This document shows positions 24,541 to 33,286 of a DNA stretch of 64,000 nt, piece by piece. The stretch is from JAIBJN01 sp963802795 (lineage in GTDB: Bacteria > Actinomycetota > Thermoleophilia > Gaiellales > Gaiellaceae), in assembly GCA_963802795.1 (NCBI GenBank), contig CAWDJV010000005.1:620001-684000 (forward strand), read 5' to 3'. Position numbers and translations under genes: made by a program. Under the pieces are notes generated by a model that saw only the letters and a list, made by a program, of their open reading frames with translations, was not told the origin of the DNA and did no database searches. Numbering within the stretch: position 1 is the stretch's first letter; each line of letters starts with the position of its first letter.

Positions 24541-25899
24541 ATGGTTGAGGTCGAGCAGGGCGGGAGGGCGACCAGCGACCCGGCGGCGCGCCAGGAGGTT
24601 CTCCGGCGGGTGAAGGAGGAGGAGATCGGGTTCGTCCACCTCTGGTTCACCGACATCGAAGGCCATCTCAAGAGCTTTGCCGTCACCCTCCAGGAGATCG
24701 AGGGAGCGCTGGACGACGGCATGGGCTTCGACGGATCGTCGATCACGGGCTTCAACGCGATCGAGGAGTCCGACATGATCGCCATTCCCGACCCGTCGAC
24801 CTTCCAGCTGATGCCCAACGGAGGCCACAAGGTCGCCCGCATGATCTGCGACGTCGTCACACCGGACGGCGAGCCGTACGCGGGCGATCCTCGCTACGTT
24901 CTGAGGCTCGCGCTCGACCGGATGGAGAGCCTGGGCTTCGACACCTTCAACGTCGGGCCCGAGCTCGAGTACTTCCTCTTCAAGAGCGACGACAGCACGG
25001 AGACGCTCGACGAGGGCGGCTACTTCGCCATGACGACCATGGACGCGGCCAGCGACCTTCGCCACGACACGGTCAGGGCGCTCGAGTCGATGGGCATCCC
25101 CATCGAGTACGTCCACCACGAGGTCGGGCCGTCGCAGCACGAGATCGACATGCAGTTCGCCGACGCCCTCTCGATGGCCGACCACACGGTCACCTACCGG
25201 CTCGTCGTCAAGGAGATCGCCAAGAAGGCCGGCTACCACGCGACGTTCATGCCGAAGCCGATCTTCGGCGAGAACGGCTCGGGCATGCACACGCACCAGT
25301 CGCTCTTCGCAGACGGCAAGAACGCGTTCTTCGACGCCGACGACGAGTGGCACCTCTCCGACGTCGGCAAGGCCTTCATCGCCGGTCAGCTCCACCACGC
25401 TCGCGAGATCTCGGCCGTCTTCGCGCAGTGGGTCAACTCCTACAAGCGGCTCGTTCCCGGCTACGAGGCGCCGGTGTACGCGGCGTGGTCGCGGCGAAAC
25501 CGGTCGGCCCTCATCCGCATCCCCCTCTACAAGCCCGGAAACGAGCAGGCCACGCGGGCGGAGATCCGCTGCCCTGACCCGGCGTGCAACCCGTACCTCA
25601 CGTTCGCCGCGCTCCTGCATGCCGGCCTCGAGGGAATCGAGAAGGGCTACGACCTTCCGGCTCCGATGGAGAGCAATCTCTACAAGCTGACCGCGGAGGA
25701 GCGGAAGGAGCGGGGCATCGTCGCGCTGCCGGAGACGCTCGGCGAGGCGATCGACGAGCTGGCCGGCTCCGAGCTCGTCCGCAGGGCGTTCGGCGACCAC
25801 ATCTTCACGAACTACGTGAAGCTGAAGCGGCAGGAGTGGGACGAGTACCGCGTCCAGCTCACGCCCTGGGAGCTGGAGAAGTACCTGGCGGTCTTGTAG
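24541..25899 (+). CDS. glnA: Glutamine synthetase type I
   Basis: 452 aa from ATG 24541, with GGGAGG ten bases upstream; earlier in-frame codons lie in the hairpin leader. ATP + glutamate + NH3 gives glutamine in the cytosol. Active-site motifs: DGSSITGF (latch), NVGPELEYFLF (metal glutamates), GSGMHTHQSLF (ammonia/ATP site) and NRSALIRIP. The region around the adenylylation tyrosine reads MESNLYKLTAEERKERGI, which with the short length suits the GSI-alpha type (B. subtilis-like, feedback-inhibited) rather than the adenylylated GSI-beta. Control by the ANTAR leader is inferred. Confidence 0.96.
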   Translation: MVEVEQGGRATSDPAARQEVLRRVKEEEIGFVHLWFTDIEGHLKSFAVTLQEIEGALDDGMGFDGSSITGFNAIEESDMIAIPDPSTFQLMPNGGHKVARMICDVVTPDGEPYAGDPRYVLRLALDRMESLGFDTFNVGPELEYFLFKSDDSTETLDEGGYFAMTTMDAASDLRHDTVRALESMGIPIEYVHHEVGPSQHEIDMQFADALSMADHTVTYRLVVKEIAKKAGYHATFMPKPIFGENGSGMHTHQSLFADGKNAFFDADDEWHLSDVGKAFIAGQLHHAREISAVFAQWVNSYKRLVPGYEAPVYAAWSRRNRSALIRIPLYKPGNEQATRAEIRCPDPACNPYLTFAALLHAGLEGIEKGYDLPAPMESNLYKLTAEERKERGIVALPETLGEAIDELAGSELVRRAFGDHIFTNYVKLKRQEWDEYRVQLTPWELEKYLAVL

Positions 25900-25929
25900 A
25901 AGCGGCTTCCTCTTGTAGGAGCGGCTTCC
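25892..25929. repeat. Two tandem 19-bp units across the glnA stop
   Basis: TCTTGTAGAAGCGGCTTCC is followed directly by TCTTGTAGGAGCGGCTTCC, one mismatch. The first unit contains the glnA stop codon, so the second is a duplication of the gene's end. Units hold the palindrome GAAGCGGCTTC. Confidence 0.7.
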
Positions 25930-25954
25930 AACACGTAAGATGACTCCGGTGTCG

Positions 25955-25973
25955 CCGCTTCTCCTTGAAGCGG
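25955..25973 (+). terminator. Hairpin downstream of glnA
   Basis: CCGCTTC/GAAGCGG with a five-base loop, then GGGACTG without a U-run. A second hairpin follows at 25997-26018 (GAGCTGCT/AGCGGCTC, six-base loop). Either may slow or end glnA transcription; weak as intrinsic terminators. Confidence 0.3.
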
Positions 25974-26088
25974 GGGACTGACTGACGGCCGACTGCGAGC
26001 TGCTTCTTTGAGCGGCTCGCGGTCGTTAAGCGCTCGGTCCCGGTCTAGTGGGGTCGGGTCGGTCGGCTCGATCTGGTATGGAAGCGGT

Positions 26089-26184
26089 ATGAAGCGCGGC
26101 GTCACGAAGCCGCTCGGGCGGCAGGAGCTCCTCGCCCGGATCGAGGCGATGCTCCGCTACCGCTACCGCCCCAGCCCGGCTTGA
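26089..26184 (+). pseudogene. Possible response-regulator tail remnant (31 aa)
   Basis: A short frame reading MKRGVTKPLGRQELLARIEA then a basic end. KPxGRxELLARI is the end of many receiver domains (the conserved Lys-Pro and the last helix), so this looks like the last 25 residues of a lost receiver domain directly in front of the histidine kinase. It could equally be a chance or a small real gene. Confidence 0.3.
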
Positions 26185-26192
26185 ATGTGGTC

Positions 26193-27602
26193 ATGGACCG
26201 ATCCGCCCGGCACGTTCGCCTCCTGACCGAGACCATCGCGGCGGTCAACTCGACGCTCGACCTGGGCGAGGTCTTCGACCTGATCGCCCGCAAGGTCGCC
26301 GAGGCCCTCGAGACCGACGCGTGCTTCGTCTACCTGTACGACGAAGGCGCGGACGAGCTGGTTCTCAGGGCGTCGTTCGGTACGCGGGTCGAGGACATGA
26401 CGCGCGTTCCGAAGATGCGCCCCGGCGAGGGCATCACGGGCGCTGCAGCGGAGAGCCGGGCGCCGGTCATGATCCCGCGCGACGCCCATCTCGACCCGCG
26501 CTTCAAGCGCTTTCCGAACCTGCGCGAGGAGCAGTACCAGTCGATCCTCGCCGTTCCGATCCTCGCCAAGGACCGGCTCGAGGGGGCGCTCAACGTCCGC
26601 ACCGAGCAGCCACGGGAGTTCAGCGGCGCGGAGATCGATCTGCTCATGGCAATCGCCGGCCAGGTCGCGCAGGCGATCGAGAACGCGAAGCTGTACGACC
26701 ACGCCCAGCGCCGCGTCGCCGAGCTCGAGGCGCTGGCAGCGATCTCCGAGGCGGTCTCGGAGTCTCTCTACCTGGAGGAGTCGCTCGAGGCAATCGTCAA
26801 GACGACGATGCAGACCGTGGACGCGACGGGTGCCGCGCTCGTCCTCGAGGACGGGACGATCGCCTGGCCCGAGGGCAGGCCCGGCGCCCACGCCGTCCGC
26901 TTCCCGCTTCGCTGGAAGGGCCGGCGCGTCGGCGAGCTCGTGTGCGACCGCGACACGCCCTTCACCGACGAGGAGCGGCGGCTGCTCGCGTCCATCGCGC
27001 GACAGGCCGCCGTGGCGCTCGAGCACGGCCGGGCGGTCCTCCGCGGCGTGCTGGCCCAGGAGATCCACCACCGCGTCAAGAACAACCTCCAGACGGTCGC
27101 CTCGCTCCTCCGGCTGCAGGCCTCGAGCTCGGACGACGTCGACCCGCGCAAGGCGCTCGGGGACTCGGTGAACCGGATCCTCGCCATTGCCGCCGTCCAC
27201 GAGGTGCTCACCGAGCAGCGCGACGACGACGTGGACATCGGCGAGCTCGTCGAGCGCCTTCGCGCCATGCTCGTGCAGGGCCTCGGCGGGGGAAAGCGGG
27301 TCAGCTCGCGGCTGGAGACAGTGTCCCTGCACGGCGGCCGTGCGACCGCGCTCGCGCTGGTCTTCTGCGAGCTGCTCGGAAACGCCCTCGAGCACGGCGG
27401 CGACGAGGTGCGGGTCGAGCTCGCGCGGGCGAACGGCCGAGTGCTCCTCACCGTCGCGGACAACGGCCCCTGGAGCGCCTCGGCGAGAGAGGGCACCGGC
27501 CTTTCGATCGTGCGCGCGCTCGTTCGGGAGGAGCTCGAGGGAGAGCTCTCGCTCGTTTCCGACGGCGGCCTCCGCGCCGAGGTCGCGTTCCCGGCTTCGT
27601 GA
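26193..27602 (+). CDS. Sensor histidine kinase with GAF domain (HisKA_2 type)
   Basis: 469 aa from ATG 26193 (TTG 26181 possible). No membrane helix, so cytosolic. GAF domain about residues 15-165 (ACFVYLYDEGADELVLRASF, ILAVPILAKDRLEGALNV), then a second GAF-like region to about 275 (TGAALVLEDGTIAWPEG). The HisKA_2 phosphoacceptor motif is EIHHRVKNNLQTVASLLRLQ; the ATPase domain has ELLGNALEHGGDEV, VADNGPW and GTGLSIV. HisKA_2 kinases commonly pair with ANTAR response regulators (as in EutW/EutV), and one is encoded next. Likely ligand is a nitrogen signal, by context only. Confidence 0.9.
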   Translation: MDRSARHVRLLTETIAAVNSTLDLGEVFDLIARKVAEALETDACFVYLYDEGADELVLRASFGTRVEDMTRVPKMRPGEGITGAAAESRAPVMIPRDAHLDPRFKRFPNLREEQYQSILAVPILAKDRLEGALNVRTEQPREFSGAEIDLLMAIAGQVAQAIENAKLYDHAQRRVAELEALAAISEAVSESLYLEESLEAIVKTTMQTVDATGAALVLEDGTIAWPEGRPGAHAVRFPLRWKGRRVGELVCDRDTPFTDEERRLLASIARQAAVALEHGRAVLRGVLAQEIHHRVKNNLQTVASLLRLQASSSDDVDPRKALGDSVNRILAIAAVHEVLTEQRDDDVDIGELVERLRAMLVQGLGGGKRVSSRLETVSLHGGRATALALVFCELLGNALEHGGDEVRVELARANGRVLLTVADNGPWSASAREGTGLSIVRALVREELEGELSLVSDGGLRAEVAFPAS

Positions 27603-27768
27603 GCGTCTCCCGCGAGATCCTCGCCCGCACGGCCTCTGATTACGCGCGCGTGTATGGGCAACCCACCTCCCTTCCCCTTGGTGCGAGCCTAGCGACGAAA
27701 TCCGCACGCATGGGTGCCGCGACCCTGCCGAGTTCGTGTCTATCGGCCGGGGCTGCAGGGGGCGCTCG

Positions 27769-28338
27769 GTGAGGATCCTCCTCGCCGAGGACGAGACGAT
27801 CATCCGCCTCGACCTCAGGGAGCTGCTCGAACGGGCGGGCTACCAGGTCTGCGGCGAGGCCCGGGACGGCGAGGAGGCGGTCGCCCTTGCCGCGAGCGAG
27901 AGGCCGGATCTGGCGATTCTCGACGTCAAGATGCCCCGCGTCGACGGGATCGAGGCCGCCCGGCGCATCATGGCCGACCGGCCGATCCCGATCGTCATGC
28001 TCACCGCGTACGGACAGGACGAGCTCGTGTCGCGCGCGGTGGAGGCGGGGGTGTTCGGCTACCTCGTGAAGCCCTTCCGGGAGACCGACCTGCTGCCGGC
28101 GATCCAGACCGCCCGCGCCCGGCACGAGGAGCTCCGGGCCCTGCGGGACGAGGCGGAGTCGCTCTCGGAGGCGCTGGCTGCGCGCAAGGTCGTCGAGCGG
28201 GCGAAGGGTCTGCTCATGGAGCGGGAAGGGCTCTCCGAGCAGGACGCGTTCGCGCGGCTGCGGCGCGCCAGCCAGGTCTCCGGCCGGCCGATGCGCGTCG
28301 TCGCCGAGGCGCTCATCGCGACGTTCGGGAGCGACTGA
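27769..28338 (+). CDS. ANTAR response regulator (AmiR/NasT-type RNA-binding antiterminator)
   Basis: 189 aa from GTG 27769 (AGGGGG upstream). Receiver domain about 1-120: LLAEDET, phospho-acceptor Asp in LAILDVKMPR, VMLTAYGQ, and LVKPFRE. The C-terminal ANTAR three-helix domain is VVERAKGLLMEREGLSEQDA followed by FARLRRASQVSGRPM. Such proteins dimerise on phosphorylation and bind two hexaloop hairpins in mRNA leaders to prevent termination. Its position after glnA and a HisKA_2 kinase makes the glnA leader an obvious target. The 166-base gap from the kinase contains weak hairpins but nothing I can name. Confidence 0.92.
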   Translation: MRILLAEDETIIRLDLRELLERAGYQVCGEARDGEEAVALAASERPDLAILDVKMPRVDGIEAARRIMADRPIPIVMLTAYGQDELVSRAVEAGVFGYLVKPFRETDLLPAIQTARARHEELRALRDEAESLSEALAARKVVERAKGLLMEREGLSEQDAFARLRRASQVSGRPMRVVAEALIATFGSD

Positions 28339-28414
28339 GCGGGCTCACGGCCGGCCGGGCCGCTGCGGGTTGAGGTCGAGGGGGCTCCCGTCGTGGCAGG
28401 CGTTCGACCGGGCT

Positions 28415-30271
28415 TTAGCCGCTCTCCTCGAGCATCGTTTCCCAGCGGGCGAAGAGCGTCTGCAACTCTGCACGGGCGTCGCGGTGGGCGGCGATCGCGT
28501 CGGCGTCCGACCAGTCGGCGGCCAGCCGCCGTTCGAGCTCGGCGACCTGCTGCTCCTTCTCCGCGATCGACGCCTCGATCGCCTCGAGGGGGTCGGGCTC
28601 CGGCGTCGCCTTCGCCGGCCGCGGACGGGCCTTGGCCGGGCTGGGTTGCTCCTTCGGCGGCTCCTCGCGCTCGGCGCGCGCCCTCACGAGGTCGGCCCAG
28701 CCCCCCTCGTAGACGCGGATCGTCCCGTCCTCGACGGCGGCAGTTCGCCTCGCGACCGCGTCGAGGAGCGCGCGGTCGTGCGACACGAGCAGGACGGTGC
28801 CCGGAAAGGCCTCGAGCGCGTCCTCCAGCGTCTCGCGCGACGCCAGGTCCAGATGGTTCGTCGGCTCGTCGAGGACGAGGAAGTTGCTCCCCGAGGCGAC
28901 GAGGACGGCGAGGCCGAGGCGCCGCCGCTCTCCGCCCGAGAGGTCGCGCACCTGCTTCATGTGCGCATCCCAGCCGGAGAAGAGAAAGCGGCCGAGCAGC
29001 GTTTGAGCCTGCGGGCGATTGAGGCCGGTCATCCTCTGGACGCAGTCGAGGACGCTGCCGCGATCGTCGAGCTCGAGGCCCTGCTGGGAGAAGTAGCCGA
29101 GCTCGACGCCGTGCCCGATCTTGAAGTCGCCGGCGACGGCCTGCTCGAGAAGCGTCGTCTTGCCGCTTCCGTTCGGTCCGACGAGTGCGACGTGGTCGCC
29201 CCGCTCGACGGCGAGCGTGACGTCGCTCAGGAGGACGCGCGACCCGATCTCGACCTGCTCGTGCTCGAGGACCAGGACGTCCCGGCCGCTTCGCTTCGGC
29301 TCGCCGAACTCGAAGCCGAGCGAGCGGGAGCGGCGGGTGAGGAGCGCGGCCTCGGACGCGGCGCGGTCCCGGTCCTTCGTCAGGCGCCCGATCTGCGTCA
29401 GCTTCGCCTGAGCCTGCTTGGCCTTGCTCTTCTTGTAGCGGAAGCGCGCGACGAAGCGCTCCAGGCGTGCGATGTCGACGGCCACGCGGTCGGCGGTCTT
29501 CTGCGCATGGAGCGCGCGCTGGGCCTTCTCCAGCCGCCAGACGTGCCAGGGGCCGGGGAAGTAGGTCGCGCGGCCGGCCTCGAGCTCGAGGGTCGCGGTC
29601 GTGACCGCTTCGAGGAACCAGCGGTCGTGGGCGACGACGATGCAGGCGGCGTCGAGGGAGGCGAGCTCCCGCTCGAGCCACTCCAGGCTCTCGACGTCGA
29701 GGTGGTTCGTCGGCTCGTCGAGGAGGAGGAGGTCGGGATCGCCCGACAGGGCCCGCGCGAGCGAGGCGCGGGTGATCTCGCCGCCGGAGAAGGTGCGCAG
29801 CGCGCGGTCGAAATCCTCGTCCCGGAACCCGAGCCCGCGTACGACCGAGGTGACGTGCTCCCGCCAGGTGTACCCACCTGCGTGCTCGAGCCGCGCCTGC
29901 GCGCGAGCGTAGGCGGCGAGCGTCGCAGCGTCGTCGGCGCCCCGTGACATGGTCTCCTCGAGGCGCTGCAGCTCCCGCTCGGTGGCGACGAGGTCCGAGG
30001 CGCCGGAGAGGACGTACTCGCGGAGCGTCAGATCGCGCTCGAGCGGAGGCCGCTGGTCGTGGAGCGCGACGCGGGTGCCCTTCTCCAGGGCCAGCTCGCC
30101 GCCGTCGATCGAGGTCTCGCCGATGAGCATCCGCAGAAGGGTGGTCTTGCCGGCGCCGTTCGGCCCCGCGAGGGCCAGTCGTTCGCGTCGCTCGAGCTTG
30201 AAGGTGACACCGTCGAAGAGCGGGTCCCCGGAGAACTCCTTGCGCAGGTTGGAAGCGATTACGACTGCCAT
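28415..30271 (-). CDS. ABC-F family ATPase (Uup/EttA-like)
   Basis: 618 aa, two fused ATPase domains and no membrane helices. Walker A motifs GPNGAGKTT (about 36) and GPNGSGKTT (about 350), signatures TFSGGEITR and DLSGGERRRL, Walker B LLLLDEPTNHLD and FLVLDEPTNHLD. The inter-domain P-site tRNA-interaction linker is the charged helix RFVARFRYKKSKAKQAQAKL. A C-terminal Pro/Ala linker and coiled coil (IEASIAEKEQQVAELERRL) recall Uup. ABC-F proteins act on ribosomes; some protect from antibiotics. Divergent from tkt across 22 bases. Confidence 0.92.
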   Translation of the reverse strand: MAVVIASNLRKEFSGDPLFDGVTFKLERRERLALAGPNGAGKTTLLRMLIGETSIDGGELALEKGTRVALHDQRPPLERDLTLREYVLSGASDLVATERELQRLEETMSRGADDAATLAAYARAQARLEHAGGYTWREHVTSVVRGLGFRDEDFDRALRTFSGGEITRASLARALSGDPDLLLLDEPTNHLDVESLEWLERELASLDAACIVVAHDRWFLEAVTTATLELEAGRATYFPGPWHVWRLEKAQRALHAQKTADRVAVDIARLERFVARFRYKKSKAKQAQAKLTQIGRLTKDRDRAASEAALLTRRSRSLGFEFGEPKRSGRDVLVLEHEQVEIGSRVLLSDVTLAVERGDHVALVGPNGSGKTTLLEQAVAGDFKIGHGVELGYFSQQGLELDDRGSVLDCVQRMTGLNRPQAQTLLGRFLFSGWDAHMKQVRDLSGGERRRLGLAVLVASGSNFLVLDEPTNHLDLASRETLEDALEAFPGTVLLVSHDRALLDAVARRTAAVEDGTIRVYEGGWADLVRARAEREEPPKEQPSPAKARPRPAKATPEPDPLEAIEASIAEKEQQVAELERRLAADWSDADAIAAHRDARAELQTLFARWETMLEESG

Positions 30272-30293
30272 GCCCCGCTATGGTGGCAGGAAC

Positions 30294-32142
30294 ATGGGTG
30301 ACGACCGGGAGCGGTGGCGCGAGCTCGGGCAACAGCTCCGGGTCGACTCGGTTCGCGCGGCAGCAGTCACCAAGTCGGGGCACCCGACGTCGTCCATGTC
30401 GGCGGCCGACCTGATGGCCGTTCTCCTCGACAAGTACCTCCGCTACGACTTCGGAGACCCGACCAATCCCGCCAACGACCACCTCGTCTTCTCCAAGGGC
30501 CACGCCTCCCCGCTCGTGTATTCGATCTACAAGGCGGCGGGCGCGATCACCGACGAGGAGCTGCTGACCTTTCGGAAGCTCGGGAGCAGGCTCGAGGGTC
30601 ATCCCACCCCGGTGCTGCCGTGGGTGGACGTCGCCACGGGCTCGCTGGGGCAGGGGCTTCCGATCGCCGTCGGCATCGCACTCGCGGGCAGGCGGCTCGA
30701 CCGGCTGCCGTACCGCGTCTGGGCACTCTGCGGCGACAGCGAGATGGCCGAGGGCTCGATGTGGGAGGCGTTCGAGCACGCCGCCTACGAGCGCCTCGAC
30801 AACCTGATCGCGGTCATCGACGTCAACCGCCTGGGCCAGCGCGGCGAGACGATGCACGGCTGGGACCTGGACTCGTACGCGAACCGCGCCCGCGCGTTCG
30901 GGTGGCACGCGATCACGGTCGACGGCCACGACGTCGACGCGATCGACGCGGCCTACGCCGAGGCGCTCGAGACCGACGGGCGTCCGACCGTCGTCGTCGC
31001 GCGAACGATCAAGGGCAAGGGAGTCGCGGCGGTCGAGGACAAGGGCGGCTTCCACGGGAAGGCCCTCGACGACCCCGAGGAGGCGATCGAGGAGCTGGGC
31101 GGCGTCCGTGACCTGACGGTCGATGTGGCCGCGCCCGATCCAGGCGAGCCACACGTATTCGAGACGGGGCAGCTCGAGCTCCCTCGCTACGAGGTCGGCG
31201 ACGAGGTCGCCACCCGCAAGGCCTACGGCGACGCGCTCGCCGCGCTCGGGGCGGCCGACGGCGCGGTCGTGGCCCTCGACGGCGAGGTGTCGAACTCGAC
31301 CTACGCCGAGATCTTCGCCGCCGCCCATCCGGAGCGGTACTTCGAGATGTTCATCTCGGAGCAGCAGATGGTGGCGGCGGCGGTCGGGATGCAGGTGCGC
31401 GGCTGGAAGCCGTTCGCCTCCACCTTCGCGGCATTCGTGACGCGGGCCTACGACTTCGTCCGGATGGGCGTGGTGAGCCGGGCGAGCCTGGCCCTCTGCG
31501 GCTCGCACGCGGGTGTCTCGATCGGCGAGGACGGGCCGTCGCAGATGGGGCTCGAGGACCTCGCCATGATGCGCGCCGTCGGCGGCAGCACCGTCCTCTA
31601 CCCGTGCGACGCGAACCAGACCGCGCGGCTCGTCGCCGCGATGGCCGAGCTCCCGGGGATCTCCTACCTGCGGACGACGAGGGGCGCGACCCCCGTCGTC
31701 TACGAGCCCGACGAGGAGTTTCCGGTAGGCGGCAGCCGGACGCTCCTTTCCTCGGACGACGACGACGTCACCATTGTCGGCGCGGGGATCACGGTGCACG
31801 AGGCGCTCGAAGCGGCCGAGTCGCTCTCCGGGGAAGGGATCTCCGTCCGCGTCGTCGACTGCTACTCGCTGAAGCCGATCGACGTCTCCGGCCTGCGGGC
31901 GGCCGCCGAGGCCACCGGGCGGATCGTCACGGTCGAGGACCACTGGCCCGAGGGCGGACTCGGCGAAGCGGTTCTCGCGGCGCTGGCCGACCTCGAGGAG
32001 CATCCGCTCGTGACGACGCTCGCGGTCCGCGAGCTTCCGGGCTCCGGAACCCCTGCCGAGCTGCTTGCCGAAGACGGGAATCGACGCGGCGCACATCGCC
32101 GACGCGGCGCGGCGGCTCGTCGGCGCCGGCGCGCTACGGTAG
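30294..32142 (+). pseudogene. tkt: Transketolase, frameshifted near the C-terminus as given
   Basis: About 615 aa once one base is removed, the short two-domain-like form common in Actinobacteria and archaea. The N-terminal TPP domain has HPTSSMSAADLMAVLL, SKGHASPLVYS, TGSLGQGLPIAVG and CGDSEMAEGSMWEA; the pyrimidine-binding part has FEMFISEQQMVAAAVGM and SIGEDGPSQMGLEDL. Near 32080 (GACGGGAATCGA) an extra base moves the frame. In the other frame the natural end IDAAHIADAARRLVGAGALR runs to TAG 32140-32142. As written, the main frame instead reads through into transaldolase. First gene of the pentose-phosphate operon. Confidence 0.88.
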
Positions 32143-32177
32143 GGGTGGAAACGCCGCCCAACGGGAAGGACCGCCAC

Positions 32178-33284
32178 ATGGCTCGTTCGCGACTGCACCA
32201 GCTTTCCGAGCTCGGCCAGAGCGTCTGGATGGACACGCTCTCGCGCGAGATGCTCCGCACGGGTGAGCTCGCCCGGCTCATGGAGGAGGACGCCGTCGTC
32301 GGCGTCACCTCGAACCCGACGATCTTTCAGAAGGCGCTCGCGGCCGGAGACGCCTACGACGAGCAGCTTCGCGAGGAGCTCCGCGAGGAGAGCGACCCGA
32401 AGGAGCTCTTCTGGAGACTGGCGACGAAAGACGTCGGCGACGCCTGCGACCTGCTCCGCTCCGTCTGGGACGGCGGCGGCGGCCAGGACGGCTACGTCTC
32501 GATCGAGGTCGACCCGACGCTCGCCTACGACACCGAGGCGACGGTCGCGCAGGCGGCGCTCCTGCACGAGCAGCTCGAGCGGCCGAATCTGTTCGTGAAG
32601 ATTCCTGCCACGAAGGAGGGTCTGCCGGCGATCGAGGAGATGATCGCCCGCGGCCGCTCCATCAACGTCACGCTCATCTTCTCGCTCCAGCGCCACGCGG
32701 AGGTCGCCGAGGCCTACGTCCGCGGCCTCGAGCGTCTCGTCGAGAGCGGCGGCAACCCGGCGAGGATCGCGTCGGTGGCCAGCTTCTTCGTCTCGCGCGT
32801 GGACACCGAGGCGGATCGCCGTCTCGAGGAGCTCGGCGCTCCGGAGAGCCTCATGGGGAAGCTCGCGGTCGCCAACGCGAAGCTCGCCTACCGGCAATAC
32901 AAGGAGATCTTCTCCGGCGAGCGCTGGGAGCGTCTCGCCGCTGCCGGGGCGACGCCGCAGCGATGCCTCTGGGCCTCGACGTCCACGAAGAACCCGGCGT
33001 ACCGCGACGTGCTCTACGTCGAGGAGCTGATCGGCCCGGAGACCGTGAACACGATGCCCGACGAGACGATCCGCGCCTTCCAGGATCACGGCGAGGTCGC
33101 GCTCACGCTCGAGCAGGGGCTCGACGAGGCGCGGCAGGTCTTCGACGACATCGCCGCGGCCGGGGTCGACTACGACGACGTCACGGCGACGATCGAGCGC
33201 GAGGGCGTGGAGAAGTTCTCCGACTCCTTCGCGGAGCTTCTGGACGGCATCCGCGCCAAGGCCGGCGAGCTGATCCCGGCCTAA
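32178..33284 (+). CDS. tal: Transaldolase
   Basis: 368 aa from ATG 32178, the length of actinobacterial Tal. Transfers dihydroxyacetone between sugar phosphates in the non-oxidative pentose-phosphate pathway. N-terminal LSELGQSVWMDTLSREM and GVTSNPTIFQKAL are typical; the Schiff-base lysine is in NLFVKIPATKEGLPAI; later NVTLIFSLQRHAEVAEAY and RCLWASTSTKNPAY. The ORF is open upstream into tkt because of the frameshift there, but it has its own good start. Confidence 0.94.
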   Translation: MARSRLHQLSELGQSVWMDTLSREMLRTGELARLMEEDAVVGVTSNPTIFQKALAAGDAYDEQLREELREESDPKELFWRLATKDVGDACDLLRSVWDGGGGQDGYVSIEVDPTLAYDTEATVAQAALLHEQLERPNLFVKIPATKEGLPAIEEMIARGRSINVTLIFSLQRHAEVAEAYVRGLERLVESGGNPARIASVASFFVSRVDTEADRRLEELGAPESLMGKLAVANAKLAYRQYKEIFSGERWERLAAAGATPQRCLWASTSTKNPAYRDVLYVEELIGPETVNTMPDETIRAFQDHGEVALTLEQGLDEARQVFDDIAAAGVDYDDVTATIEREGVEKFSDSFAELLDGIRAKAGELIPA

Positions 33285-33286
33285 CC

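Noticed and set aside
27603..27768. Possible riboswitch between the histidine kinase and the ANTAR regulator
   Set aside because: Some hairpins (e.g. GGGT/ACCC with a six-base loop near 27713) but no match to a riboswitch consensus I know and no terminator; left unannotated.
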